A DNA stretch of 64,000 nucleotides, taken from the NCBI GenBank assembly GCA_021234155.1, contig JAJEKV010000517.1:62001-126000 (forward strand), given 5' to 3'. A program made the position numbers and the translations under genes. Source of the DNA: Isoetes taiwanensis (Eukaryota > Streptophyta > Lycopodiopsida > Isoetales > Isoetaceae). Below the pieces are notes generated by a model. That model saw nothing but the letters and a program-made list of their open reading frames with translations, was not told the DNA's origin and did not search any database. Shown here one piece after another: positions 1 to 11,960 of the stretch (the stretch's first letter is position 1; each line of letters starts with the position of its first letter).

Positions 1-2265
1 CGGCAAAGCTATTGGCGGGCGTGAGGCCGCAGGACATCGCCGGGCCGAGGGGGTCAAGTCGCATGGGCCGCTTCTACTCCCGTCTCGCGCATTGAAATTT
101 CCAAGAAGGACGACCCTACCCAACCGCCGATGGGCCAGATGTCATCATATAGATCGACATACGGTCCATCCTATCCGCGACGGGTGGCCGCGATAGAAGG
201 TGCCGCTCGCTGGAGGGAAATAACAGCGCCGTAAAAAGAGGGTTGCCACCGGTATTATGCACACAACCCGTGGCACCGGCTGTGTCCGTCTCTGCCTCCT
301 CGGAGGGTAACCGAATGTGCCAAGGTTGTCCCGTAGTAGCAAGCCACTCCACCATGACCCCGCCGTCCTGCGTGCGTATTGAAGACCGAGAAATGTTGGT
401 AACCCCAAGAAATCAGGTAGCCCTCAGGTCCAAAGATGCTCCCATGTCTCCATGAGGAAGATGAGATCCATAAATGGCCGCCACGAGTTCGGGGATCGCC
501 CCCCTTCGCCAAGGGAAGCCTCGACACCCATGAGACCACCCGGAGACACAATTCCTATTTGTCGTTACAGGATGGTATGCGCAACTCGAGTCGCTGGGGG
601 GGACTCGGAAGCAGCAGGCCGAGTGAGAAGTAGATGGAGCTGAGGCAAAGATGTGGTCGAGAGGGTGGGCCGCGAGGGAGCGTGAGTAGGAGGAGAGAAG
701 GGGGCCGTGGGTAGTAGAAGCAGTAAGGGTGGCCGCAGTACTGCGGGTTGGGGCTGCTGGGTCCGGGCAGCAGAAGTGTGTCAAGCCGGAAAATGTGCAT
801 CCCGCCGAACCAATCCGCGGGCACCGCTGGCGGTAATGCCTCCCACCCCCACAAGCTCTTCGTCAAGGCTCTCCCGCCGCAAGACGGTGTGAGGTCCCGG
901 TCCACGCACGTGGATGTCCCTTCAACATCCGCCCCGGGCGAATATGGCATCACGCACTGCATCCGCAACCTGGAATATGACAATGCCACGCGGGCCGCCG
1001 AGCCCCATGCCGGGCCGCTCGAGAAATGTGAATTGCCTCGAATGTCATCCGACGTAGAATGTGTGTTCGATGTTGTGGGCGCAGACCGGCCGTTTCCCGC
1101 ATACCTCAACTACCGGGGACAGGTGGCCTCTCCGCCAAGGCCTCCCGGAGTTCCAAGGCCCGGGGGTCCAAGGTGGGCTAAGGCCGGGTCCCTGGCCGGG
1201 GGGTGGTGGTGGTGGCCGGGATGGCGGGAGTGACTGGAGTGTGGCCGGGGGCGGAGAGCCGGGCGGGACGTGGGGCCGCCGGGCGTGGGAGGCCGCGGGC
1301 GATAGTTTGGCCCCGAGCCGCGCTTCGCCCTCGCGGTGGAAGTCGGGAGCACAAATTTCCGCAGCTCGGCCGCCGCTTGGCCATCTCCCCGCCCGCATCG
1401 CCGCTACTGACTATGAACCTCGGTAGGGAGACCCCCGTCGCCTCAGGATGGCTGCCCGCCACCCCTCGGAGCCCGTGCTCGAGAAGCGAGCGTGCGGCTC
1501 GAGCCCCAAAGACATCCAAGGCCGAGGGGCCGGGCTTGCTGCCCGATCTTTACCAAGATCCCGGTCAGGTTCCGGCCCAAGAAGAGAGCCCCGTGCTCCC
1601 CGTGCCATGGTGGTGGCTGCCCTACCGACCGGCCGGTGATGCCGCGGGACCATCGCCTCCCCGATTGCGCTAGCCCCTCTCCCCGCGGTCATGGTGTCCG
1701 TGAGTGATGAACACAGAGTCTAGGCTGGCCCGCATGTCAAGAACTCCTCGCCTCGCTGCCTGCCGCCGGTGTGTGCAAGGCCAAGGCCATCTTCCACATG
1801 CGGGGCAAGGGCGGGTCTCCAAGCTGCGGATACGGTTCTTTTCGACTTCGATTTGTTTTTGAGCACATGGGATGCCGAGGACTCCATCTCCACCGCCATG
1901 CTACCAAAGTGGGCAATCGTTAGCCTCCACACGAAAGCATCGTAAGTAGCCTCCATTCCCGCTTTGACGGGTTCCACCTCTTCACAGGCGTGAGTTCCTA
2001 TGTGGTCTCGAGCAATTAATCCCTTCCGGCCGGGTCGGCTGGCACGGGAGGGGGGCCTTAGCCTTAGCCCGAGCCTCCTTCTTCATGGAGGATGACTCTC
2101 CCCGCCCATGATGGTCGATCGGGACCGCGAAAGCGGGGGGCCCTCGCTTTGTTTCCTGTGCCGCCCATCTTCTGGGCCATGACTCCCAAAGTTTGAGGGA
2201 TCTCCGCATGAAAGGGTGCCTAGAATTGAATTTGGGGCTCAAGAACGCTGGCAGAAAGCACCTTT
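1..2265 (-). mobile_element. LINE (non-LTR retrotransposon) copy 1, cut by window start
   Basis: A GC-rich block reads as a LINE on the minus strand. Positions 1-1,420 align in direct orientation with 51,140-52,520 of the second copy; shared landmarks include 'gtcatcatatagatcgacat' and 'gctcccatgtctccatga'. The start of the ORF2 endonuclease lies near 551 and runs towards position 1, so the reverse transcriptase would lie outside the window. The upstream part (about 600-2,265) should hold ORF1, but I could not find a zinc knuckle or a clean gag-like domain in it. Numerous indels break all frames. The GC-rich composition stops abruptly near 2,265, which I take as the approximate 5' limit. No target-site duplication was found. 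Confidence 0.7.
243..560 (-). pseudogene. LINE ORF2 N-terminus (EEP/APE-like endonuclease), degenerate
   Basis: On the minus strand a Met-Cys-Leu-Arg-Val-Val-Ser-Trp start is followed, across frameshifts, by a segment matching the beginning of LINE ORF2 endonucleases: V-V-S-W, then a leucine-rich stretch, then an S-W-R-H-G segment where the better copy (51,562-51,798) has L-I-F-L-M-E-T-W. Further on, G-R-R-G-H-G-G-V-A corresponds to the R-x-G-G-L-A strand of this fold. Family knowledge: this domain nicks target DNA for target-primed reverse transcription. Here the Asn of the W-N-C-R-G motif is not readable in frame, and the protein is certainly broken. Confidence 0.6.
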
Positions 2266-2484
2266 GGGCTAGTCAACAAAACCCTTTTGAATACTTACTA
2301 AAACATACGCCAATCCCTATATTGGTGTCGACTTTCATCAACAACACCATCAGGAACTAGGGTATGAATTAGTAAAACATTCTCGTGAACCTTCAATAAG
2401 AGTACAACACACACCTTTCAACACCGCTTAATAAGACCAACAACGCATCGCGAGGGCTATACTTCTCAAAGAAGGAAGAAGAAG

Positions 2485-3011
2485 GGCTGCCACAAAACCC
2501 CAGCACACAGCCCGGAAAACAGCAGATTTGAGCACTGAAACAAAGACAAGCATGCAGGTACCATACACCGCTGGAAAGTTTCTCTGAACCAGCTTTCCAA
2601 CAAGCCCAAGCACATGAAAAGGACACCGGATGTGTGAGAGATACAACCGGCCAAAGTGTCTATGGCTGCCACAAAAACCCTAGCACACAGCCCGGAAAAC
2701 AGCAGATTTGAGCACTGAAACAAAGACAAGCATGCAAGTACCATACACCGCTGAAAGTTTCTCTGAACCAGCTTTCCAACAAGCCCAAGCACATGAAAAT
2801 GGACACCGATGTGAGAGATACAAACCACAAAGTGTCTATGGCTGCCACGTAAAACCCTAGCACACAGCCCGGAAAACAGCAGATTTGAGCACTGAAACAA
2901 AGACAAGCATGCAAATACCATACACCGTTGTAAAGCTCTCTGAACCAGCTTTCCAACAAGCCCAAGCACATGAAAATCTGACACCGGATGTGAGAGATAT
3001 GACCGATCAAA
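2485..3011. repeat. Three tandem copies of a ~177-bp repeat
   Basis: The unit begins 'ggctgccac' at 2,485, 2,664 and 2,840, giving periods of 179 and 176 bases. Each unit carries 'cacacagcccggaaaacagc', then 'agcactgaaacaaagacaag' and 'ccagctttccaacaagccca'. The array is flanked by the short motif 'gaagaagaagggct' on both sides (2,476 and 3,028). The period is close to 59 codons, so long minus-strand reading frames run through all three units; this follows from the period and is not evidence for a protein. Divergence is a few percent, mostly small indels. Confidence 0.9.
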
Positions 3012-6000
3012 ATTCTGCCGCCTTCAGGAAGAAGAAGGGCTTAAATTTCTTATTAAAACAAATGACACTTTAATATCTCAAAATAGTGGTGTTTTTGTAA
3101 GGTAAGCCAATTATGTTTTGAATTATGGGTTCATATTACTCTAGTAAAAAAAGTAAGGCATCTTCCATTTGTAAGGCACCACTGGTTGCATAGAATAAAA
3201 ACTTGGAGTTCCTTATTAATACAAATATCAGTCTATCGCTCAAGATAATGGTGGCTTTGCATCTACAAAGTATTTTGTTGAGGAGGTAAGCCAATTGTAT
3301 TTTGAATCAACAGTTGATATTAATTTAGTAGGAAAACTAAAACATGTTCCATTTGTAAATTACCAACGATTTAGCTTGAAGCACTTGTAATTTACCATAG
3401 TAGTTTCCATATGAAATCGCCAATGTCTTGTCATGTGAGCAATCGTTGTTTTATGTAATAAAGCATCCAAGTTTATGACAAAAAAATAATGCATGTTTTC
3501 CATCAAAATCGATAATGGTTTTTACAACTTTAAAATATCTTGTTTTGGAAGCAAAACCAATGATCTTTTTATGTCATATAATCGATATTAGTTTTAGAGG
3601 GAGCACATTAAAATAACTTAGGTTTTCCACTCTACCTCATATTGGTGTTCTCATAAAAGTAGTAGTAATTGTGTGTGGAACTAACACTAAATTGTTAAAA
3701 GACCTAAAGCCTATTCGTTTATAAACCATTGCCATTTTAAGAGAAAAAGATGTATTGTTTAATACTTGTTAGTCCAATTAAATTAGCATATAAATCATTG
3801 CTCCTATTGGTTTTTTTGGAAAACCTCACTCTAAACAACATGTTTTAAAACCCCATTCCAAACAACATGTAGTTTCCATGATATAATTTGGTTTAAAATT
3901 TAAAACCAGACATGTTTTTGAAATGATAAAACATAAATGCTTGCATTTATGTTATTAAGCATTGCAATAATAGCTAAAGATCCAAAATTGTTGCAAGGAC
4001 AATGAAAACTAAATTTGCCTAATTGTGACAGTTGAACAATCAAACTTCCTGAGTCTTCCATCCCTCTTTTGATATTTGCACTAACTTCCGCTTCATGCAT
4101 AATACAAAATGCTTGTAAATGGCAAAATGCTTGTAAAAAATCCCTGGCCCACTTAGTTTGGACTTGGAAAAGCATGCTTTTGTTTATCCATTGAAGTCTT
4201 TGCAGAATGCTCGTGATGCCTTGCTACTAATATCGCTAACTTAATCCTTGCCGAAGCGCCACCCTCGCACACAATTTATGCTTGGAATAAAACATGCTTT
4301 CTAGCACACTTAAGAGTTTCTCATTGACTTGCACCTGTAATGCACATCGAATACATGTCAGTTATCAGTTATATAATATCAAATGATTAGTTCAATATCG
4401 ACAAGCTGCTATTTGCAAGGGGTTTGGTTGTTAAATTATAAGCATGTTTGTTCTACTTTGCAGCAAAAGTAACTCTAAATCAGATATGTGCATAGTGGTG
4501 AATGCATCTCAAAAATAGGCTACGCTTAAATGGCAGTCAAAAAAATGTTAAAACACGCATGCTAACATGTCAAGACTCACTAAGCTTCATGTGCTCAATA
4601 CGCTTTGTATGGCAGCAGGTTTGCGCCTCTGATCTTAGAGAAGATGAATGGAATTGATTCATGAGGCCAAAATATTAACAATGGCAAGAATGATCAGGAG
4701 CAAACCCTCAGTCCTCCATCACAATGTTGGCAGAATTTGCAGCCAAGAATTGAAGCTAAAATGGTGGTTCCTTATTTCCATCGACTCTAGTCTTTGGCTG
4801 ATATGCACGATAGCTGGCAAAAGGCTCTCTCACTTGGCATTCAGTTCATCCAAATATTGGCTAACTCAGGTAAAGGTAGCTGGTTTTCCTGCACATGCAA
4901 ACATAAGATAAGTAAGTGGACTAATTCAAAAGAATTATCCGCCAAACGACAATTCTACAAGGACAATTTCTTGAGTATCCCAGAGGTGGCTTCCTTCAAT
5001 ATCCTGGATACATAGAAGCCACTTGTTACATAAACTCCAGAATGTATTGAGGCAGTTCCACGGCTTTTCCCATTAGTCAAATATGAAAGTTGCAATCTGT
5101 CAAATATGCAACTTGGGGGCAGTGGAATCGAAACACTTTACCTTCTTGTGTTCAGCAGCATACTATGACATAAGAGGAAGATATCTTTTCAGGTACCCGG
5201 CCATTTTGAGGTAGCTCATGAACTTCCCAGACAAGAAAGTGTCGTATACATATGAACTCACCAGCCTCAGAATAAATGTGCTCAACCAGAAAGAAGTTGT
5301 TTCAAAATTACTTCTTATTTGGTAATTCATCCGGCACCCTTCAACCATAGTAGGAAAAAGAAGTCAAAAGGGTCTGCTGGAGGCTCATAAAATGGCCGAA
5401 AAGATTAAAAAAGGTCAGCCTCGAAAGAAGAAAGAACCAGAGGCATGTACAAAGCACCACAGGATTTTCAAACCTTGCATTAATGAGCTCATAGGATATA
5501 GAATTATATAAGCTTTATCAATAGGTTTTAGTTTTTCTTCTTTGCCAGCAGTTTCAACAAGGAGAATGCTCCTAGATGTCGGAAGACTTGTTGTATTCAT
5601 TTGGTCTCATAGATCTATGGTTTTCCCATAGACATTAGTAAACTCTTTTTTTCTTTCCTTTCCTGCAACTTACATAGCCATAGGACAATAAAAAGTTTCT
5701 TAAACCATCTGCATATATGAGCCAGATCCCACATTCACTTCATCACTCTAAACTAGTTTCTAAAAGCAACATGGACTTTCTTAGCAATACATTGGCACTA
5801 TACTATCAGTTCCGAGAGGCCAAATTTACAGTCTTCATATCTTCTATAGAACTGCCATAATTGGGATACTTATTCAAGGAAGGAGGTTGTCATATATGAG
5901 GAAAGAAAGCACAATAGAGAAAGATCACACAATTGGCATACTATAATACTATTTGCAGGGCTATTACTATCTTGGATCTTCCACAGAAGTGCCATAATTA

Positions 6001-7388
6001 GACTATGGTGGAAGGAGGTGCTACTCTTTGGAAGAAGGAGCTTCACATAAAAAACAATTCCATGAATGTTCTGCGAGAGCCCTGCAGTGGTCACAATTTT
6101 ATAAAATCCGTTAATTGCTCTGTTCAGTACCCTTGTTAGGATGCTTCTATGCACGATTCGGAGCAAATGAGCACTTGCCTTGGCATGCTTAAGTCTGTCT
6201 TACTGCATGCATGGTCCTCCTAATGGGCAGCATAGGACTGATTTAAAAAGCAACTCAAAAGCAACCGAAACTAGGCTGAGCTTAAAATGTGAAAAATGCA
6301 GCATGGGAAAATGTTAAAAATGTAAAGCATGGCAGCATGGTACTGATGGCAATATGTTAAAAAAGCAAAGCATGGCAGCATGGTACAAATTTGAAAAGCA
6401 ACTCAAAAGCAAAGATTCTCCAACTGCTCAAAAGTGGCGCAGAAATTTACTTTGCATGCATGTCTAATCTACAATCAAATTAACGCTTTGAAGTAACTTA
6501 AGACTACCAAATTACCTCGTTGCCGATTCCCATGACTTCCCTCCATTCAAAATGTGTTTTCCTCTCCTTCGCAAGGAGATTAAATTTTGAGCTTGTCTTT
6601 GGAGATGCATTCAAGAGCGGATTTTGGATAATGGATGATTCAGTGCTTTCTCTCCTCTCCAAGATCTCTAAATGATGTAACTTCGTCATTTGCAGGAAAA
6701 GGAAGAGAAAGACCTTCACAACCATCATGAATAAAATCTATGGCCAATGAGACATTACCCACTCCAATAGGTATTCCATGTGTAAGCTTCGTAGGATCGC
6801 ATTGATGAATCTAACCCGATCTGATTGGTTCAGCTTCATGCAACATACATGTTTGCCCTCATGGAAATCTTAGCAGTGGCAGAAGAGATTGGGTTTGTCT
6901 GTTATGCATTTGCAGGTTCTCAAAAAAGAAAGAGGCAGATATAATAGAAGGTTGCTCTAGAAGTGATATATTAGCAATTCCTATCTGAATGCTTCTCTTC
7001 TAATTCGACAAAAAGAAAAGGACACGGAGAATATGTGAAGTACCTCTGATCGAAATGCTCAATGTAAGCTTTCTTTGACGGATTTGATCCCAGAACAACA
7101 CCGACTGCCTCAACCCTCCTGCATGTAAAAATTCGAAATAGAATGGCGGGCTCATCTGTAACGTCTGCAGCATCGACCGTTTTTCCACGCCGTCAATATT
7201 TTGGAAGCTCTCTGAATTGTTTTTGAAAAAAGAAAAATGACCTATCCGGCTGGAAAATGTGCATTTCTTTGTCTTTGCTTAATTTCTGCATATTTTCCCT
7301 AATGCTAATAATGTCACGAAATCCCAGCCTGATTTGAAAACGTGTTGTACAAGTCGTAAGGATTCGAAAACATGTACATATTGCAGAG
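3012..7388. other. AT-rich spacer without a recognisable gene
   Basis: The only visible structure is low-grade: near 6,260-6,420 'gcaactcaaaagcaa' and 'agcatggcagcatggtac' recur two or three times. Minus-strand open stretches at 5,870-6,166 and 6,504-6,728 have no family signature I recognise. I see no LTR ends, inverted terminal repeats or tRNA-like boxes. Confidence 0.5.
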
Positions 7389-7523
7389 GATTCGAAAACA
7401 TGTTGTTAAAGCTACTATAGCCCATGTTAAATGTAATTTTTTCTTGTGTTCTTCAAGATTCGAAAACATGTTGTTAAGCTACTATAGCCCATGTTAAATG
7501 TAAAATTTTCTTGTGTTCTTCAA
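7389..7523. repeat. 68-bp direct tandem duplication
   Basis: Two adjacent units, 7,389-7,456 and 7,457-7,523, both begin 'gattcgaaaacatgttgtta' and end 'cttgtgttcttcaa'. They differ by one missing A and a small T/A change. Degenerate half-copies of 'gattcgaaaacatg' precede them at about 7,330 and 7,353, so this looks like a short array that grew by slippage. Confidence 0.9.
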
Positions 7524-8049
7524 GCCAACGAGTATGAACAATATGAACAATATGTGCATCAATAGATGTTTTGTTTTGACAGGTTTTTGTGGGACTCTAC
7601 AACCCATACGATTGTAGAAAAATCTGGTATCACTTCAAATCTTAGGAAAACTTTCTCTCGATATATGCTTCATTCTACATGTCTTTGGGGAGTCATGTCC
7701 TATAGCACAACACCGGGGGATCATCAATACGCGTTGTTGGCATTGACAATGGCCCAACTATTTTCTTTGCATGTACTTGCAATGTTGCCATCTAAGGCTT
7801 TTGCATAACATATCCACACATGATTGTTATGAAGCGTTTGTCGATACATGACATGCATTAGAATGTTATGCCAATATTGCTCTATTATAATGCTCATGCG
7901 CATGGTTTCTAGTTGTAGACATCTTGCAATTGATTTTGCATTCTCTAGTAGTGTTACCTTAAAGATCTATACTAATAAGCGTGAAGGAATGCTAGTTTGT
8001 GGAATGCACAACTTCAATCCTCACAAAACTAAATAAATGTGTAAAGTGG
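7524..8049. other. Spacer, nothing recognised
   Basis: Mixed-composition sequence with two short plus-strand open stretches (7,566-7,808 and 7,848-8,036) that resemble no family I know. No repeats were found apart from the X repeat that begins next. Confidence 0.4.
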
Positions 8050-8313
8050 CAAACGCAAGACGAGTTTGGCTCTATTGGTCATAATAATTAGTTTTAGTGT
8101 AAATTAATTGCTCGACTCAAAGCTGCAAAGTCAAAACCACGCTTTGAACTCGCTAGCATGGCCGAATTGAGGAACACGCCATTTCCCATCATGCCCCCAT
8201 ACCTAAAAGGGGAAATTTGGGGGTTGGTACATCCGCAAAGATGGGTGTCCATTTTTTCTTTTTAGTGACATTTCATGGGACACGCCAATCATTTGAATGG
8301 TGGGATTAGCGCA
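8050..8313 (+). repeat. Repeat X, copy 1 (left part, split by the gypsy insertion)
   Basis: The segment from 'gcaagacgagtttggctc' to 'ttgaatggtgggatta' is about 75-80 percent identical to 21,915-22,180. Its continuation, 'caattttggttcctcgatacttaaaccc', appears only after the gypsy element at 21,514, whereas the second X copy has both parts contiguous (22,165-22,220). The gypsy element therefore inserted inside this copy. X may be the LTR of an older element, because two direct copies flank about 350 bases, but no tRNA primer site was seen. Confidence 0.75.
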
Positions 8314-9877
8314 TGTGACGCTCAAAGACAAAGATACGCCTCCCGACGCATACATTGTAATCGCCACGCCACGCTGCAGACGCCACCTCATTGACGGTAA
8401 CGCCAACGATAGCCAAAGTAGCCCTAGGGGCAACTTGCTGGGAGTGTTCATATATTATTAATGTGCACATGTGCACATTAATGAGGGCACACCTTCCATG
8501 TTGGCATATTTTGCCACCTAGCCACTAAAGGCAGTGGGCCTTTCCCAATTATCCCACATGCCCAATTGGGTAATTGGAAACCCTAGCCTAAAACCCCATG
8601 TCTATTTAGGGTAGGAAAACCCTAGCTTGCTAGTTTTTCGCCCTTAGGTTTTAGAGCTCGGGCTTTGGCTGCCCCAGAGCCAAAACCGCCCCCCGACGCC
8701 TGCTGAATTGCGCCATTGGCTTCCATCACACTGGATCATTTCGCCAGATGGTTGAACTCGTGTCGAGGAGCCACTCAAGGATCAGAGTTTGGTCAATTTA
8801 ATAGCTTAAACCGCCTTCTAGTCATAGAATCGTGAGGGTTTAGACTATTAAATTGCCCATAGTAGTTATCTAGATCTTAGATCTCGACACTAACTAAAGA
8901 ACCTAACTCTATGATTGGATCTAGTTCTTTAGTTCTTCTCGCGGATATATTTGGATGATGTATTTCGTGAACTCCTTGTATTGGGAAGGGGGTAGAGGCC
9001 CCAAAACTTGTAGTTGATGTTCCTAGAGTAGCCTCTAGCACACCGTAGAGATCGCCTGGGTGGTACAAGAACCACACCGGTTGTGGGTGAAGGGGCCGAC
9101 CGGCTAAGAAGGAGGTTCATGTCCTCGACTCTTGAAACGATCCCGGGTGTGTAAAGCCCACCGGGATCATTGTGACTAGGTCTAATGGCTTACCACCGAA
9201 AGTGTGGGTAAGGCATGGGCTCGACATTAACCGGAAGTGGTGTATGACTTTCCAAAGGGTTCAGTCGAATACGGGCAAAGGGCCCTCTAGTCACCTTGAG
9301 TTAGCATGTAGATCTCCTCGAGGGAGTGATCCCCACCGCCCCATCGGAATCGAGGATGATGACCCCGTGAATAGCCCCTTTGGCTATGCATCCGGGCTGG
9401 CTACGGGGCCAGTCCCAACACTTTTCAGCCTACTCGCAAAGTGTGCAATGTGAGGGGCGGATGGAGTGGACAACCCTTATGCCATGTTCTTATGCCAGCC
9501 AAATCCATTGCCATGAATTCTCGCCTCAACGAACTCGGAGACCCAAGCCGCCGGCCATCCTTTTGAGTCCGAGCCTTGGGTAGGATCCCCATGTGATGTG
9601 GCCGATCTTTGTCTATGCAGATATGAGGGGACCATCCTTCGAGATGGTCACGTGGATGTTGATGTATGTGCTACCGACATGTATGTTTACTACGCCAGCC
9701 TAGGTAGGCCCCCCGAGGGAGACGGGTAGAATGACACCTTCACTCTCCCCACCTTTAGACCGCACGGTGCAAAGGATATGTGGAGGGCCCTCAGACAAAG
9801 ATGGAGCTGGTGTGGGGAAGAACTCCCTCGCTTGTATACCGGTGAGTGCACCGTGATACGGTAGTAGGGGACGCCAA
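8314..9877 (+). repeat. Gypsy 5' LTR (about 1.56 kb)
   Basis: It starts TGTGACGCTC and ends around 'gggacgcca' just before the primer site. It aligns end to end with 19,942-21,506. AT-rich parts are nearly identical between the LTRs, for example 'ggtcaatttaatagcttaaa', whereas GC-rich parts differ by many one- to five-base indels and substitutions. 'aaaaccctagc' telobox-like motifs at about 8,578 and 8,625 flank 'tctatttagggt', which may be a weak TATA region. The boundary at the 3' end is uncertain by two or three bases. Confidence 0.88.
8457..8482. promoter_or_regulatory. 26-bp perfect palindrome in the LTR
   Basis: The half-site 'attaatgtgcaca' is followed directly by its exact reverse complement. 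The same 26 bases occur unchanged in the other LTR (20,085-20,110), although surrounding LTR sequence has diverged. The position, about 145 bases into the LTR and upstream of the likely transcription start, fits a protein-binding site or cruciform in U3. Its function is inferred only. Confidence 0.6.
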
Positions 9878-9880
9878 AGC

Positions 9881-9893
9881 TGGTATCGTGAGC
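9881..9893 (+). promoter_or_regulatory. Gypsy primer-binding site, tRNA-iMet type
   Basis: 'tggtatcgtgagc' lies three bases after the LTR and matches the plant iMet primer site TGGTATCAGAGC with one substitution-plus-indel disturbance. This fixes the plus-strand orientation of the element. Confidence 0.75.
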
Positions 9894-10088
9894 AATGTTC
9901 TTTTTGGAGACCAAGAGCAAAGCACCGACCATGTTCCCAAAGAGTACTAACTTGATAGGATCCTCAAGCCCCAAAAGTGGGAAAAATTTTTCTCACCTTT
10001 GTAGTTATGCTAAGCTAGTAACAATTAAGTGAATTGGAATTTAACAAGATTAAAAAGAACGAGCCAAAAATTTTCCAGTGAGGGTGGT

Positions 10089-10556
10089 CTCACAGCCGCG
10101 CTCGTCGCAAAACTAACTTTTTGTTTTGAAGCGAGGCGCAAGCTATGAGACATCGAGCCAAGAACACCAAAACATGATGAATTTGAGATAAATAATGTGG
10201 TAAGGCTAATTCTAAGGTAGGAATTAGTTAGAATAGCATGTTTTAATTACCTAAAACCCTAGAATGGGATGAGATTCATACCGCTACCGGGTCGCAAAAC
10301 TAAACATTAGTATTGGAACGAGGCGCTAAAGTCGCGGAGACCAATAGGTAGAAAAAGTCTGAAATAAGTATAAGTTTTAGATAAATTGGTGCCTTAGCAT
10401 GTTAAACGAAAGCAACTTGAGTTTTGACCTAAAATTCCCCAAGCTATAAATAGATGTAGAACCCCTCATTTTTTTCGCCCAAGCCCTAGAAATCCGCTTC
10501 TTCCCAACTTAGGCGATCTTTTCGGGCGCTTTTATCCGATTGACGATCCGTAAAAC
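10089..10556 (+). promoter_or_regulatory. Leader cassette 1: doubled ~70-bp motif, TATA box, 5' leader
   Basis: Two copies of a ~70-bp motif lie at 10,089-10,160 and 10,273-10,342. Each has a 'cgtcgcaaaactaa' core, then 'gaagcgaggc' or 'ggaacgaggc', and ends near 'gaga'. About 100 bases on, 'tataaatag' at 10,445-10,453 is followed by 'acccctcatt' and, 112 bases from the box, an ATG at 10,557. The same arrangement recurs in cassette 2, with the same spacing. It resembles an internal polymerase II promoter; an RNA packaging or other structured leader role for the 70-bp motif is an alternative. Confidence 0.55.
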
Positions 10557-11806
10557 ATGGCCCCAACCAAACAGATCAAGAAGGGAAGCGCCGCCAGCCA
10601 AAACCACCAGCCAATCGAGGCAGAGATCATTCGAAGATGCTTCGTGAGAGGCTCGCAAGAGGGGGTCGTTCGCCTTCGGACGAAGAGGAAGACACCTCCG
10701 ATTTGATCGATGTCTTCAACCAGCAGGTGGAGGAGGACGAGGCCACATCACCGAACTCCATGGACGAAGAGACGAGGGAGGTGTACGAAGAAATAGAGCG
10801 GAGATCCAAAGAAGAACAAGCGCACCATTCTGACGCACTCCACGGAAATCCTCGAAAAGGTGATGAGCAGTGATGTGTCCTGGAGCCGGAGGTAGCAGAC
10901 CTTAGAAGATTCATCGTGAAGTACGAAAGCAAGCAGTAAGAGAAGGGAAGACAAAAAGAGGAAAAGGGAGGAAGAGGAACAAAAGGCAGCAGAAGAAAAG
11001 AAGAAAAAGAAAGGGAAGTTCGTGGCCGGCATAAGGAGAACGAAGGACTGCCCGCCGAGGAAGAGGCCAAACCCAAATATTATCATTAAGGAGCCGCAAC
11101 CCCGACGAACCCCCAAACCCTTCCGACGACTTTTCCGATGAAGACTTCAACCCTAACGCCGCAGGTGGAAGCTCTTCCAAGCACCCAGCGACGAAAGCGT
11201 GAAGTACCCGAAAGCAGCCGGCAGACCGAAAGCAACCCCACCAAGACCAAGTGCGTAAGCCCCCAATACCCCCGCATGGGATAGAAAGAAGCAACCACGA
11301 CCGCCCGGAAGCCTACGCCACCGGCTGTGGTGAAGATTTATGAGAGGAAGATGAGAGAGCACGAGGCCTACATGAAGAAATGGGAGGCCTATAACAAATA
11401 TTATGAGGAAAAACAGGTTAAGTTCATCGAGGGAGGGCTTACCAACGGCAAAGAAACCCTAAGGCCGCCACCACCGAAGCCCAAGGTTCCAAGCCGCCAC
11501 CCGTGAAGAAGAAAGCGGATAGGAAGGAGGTGGAGAGAAGAGCTGCTAAGGGAGATTAGACACTTCCAAACAAGCAGCTTCGGGCCTCCTAATCCCCCTC
11601 GCGCCCCTTCTCGCCGGGCTGGTGCGGAAGTTATGCGTGCCTATAGAACAGACTTTAGAGTCACGCATCGAGGCGCCGCTGGCAATGCAAGAGGCGGCCG
11701 AGGCAAAGATAGTGCAACATTTTGAAGATTCAACAGCCTGCACTATCCACTTAAAGTTGGTAACCTTTAATGCGACAAGACATGAGTCTTATGACCCGCA
11801 TTAAGG
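10557..11806 (+). pseudogene. Gypsy extra ORF A (unidentified, upstream of gag)
   Basis: Translation from the ATG at 10,557 (Met-Ala-Pro-Thr-Lys-Gln) continues across frameshifts through an acidic, Glu-rich part (frame open from 10,637 to 10,873), a strongly basic Lys/Arg-rich part around 10,930-11,030, a proline/serine-rich linker near 11,100-11,300, a coiled-coil-like segment with K-I-Y-E-R-K-M-R-E-H-E at about 11,331, and a Gly/Arg-rich tail with a stop near 11,804. It is unlike Ty3/gypsy gag, protease or pol. Some Tat/Ogre-lineage gypsy elements carry an extra ORF before gag, but this element has a chromodomain. Low-complexity charged protein is all that can be said. AT-rich sequence with polyA-like 'aataatt' follows. 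Confidence 0.45.
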
Positions 11807-11960
11807 GAGAACGCCTCTTAGAAACTTTTTGTTGTAAATAATTAAAAATTTTGTAATATAGAGCAATTTTGTGTACCTTGATGACATAAACTTGAGTAAT
11901 TAGAGCAAATTAATAAGTTTTAGCTTTTATTTCAGTGAAATAGACATTTGGGAGCCGAGA

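Noticed and set aside
2466-2984. 172-codon minus-strand frame in the tandem repeat
   Set aside because: The frame results from a repeat period near a multiple of three; no start context or homology.
8570-8640. 'aaaccctag' telomere-like motifs
   Set aside because: Only isolated single units within the LTR and gypsy leader; telobox promoter motifs at most, not interstitial telomere arrays.
10627-11362. Ser/Phe-rich minus-strand frames over ORF A
   Set aside because: They are antisense shadows of the acidic/basic plus-strand ORF A; the leader and TATA arrangement favours the plus strand.
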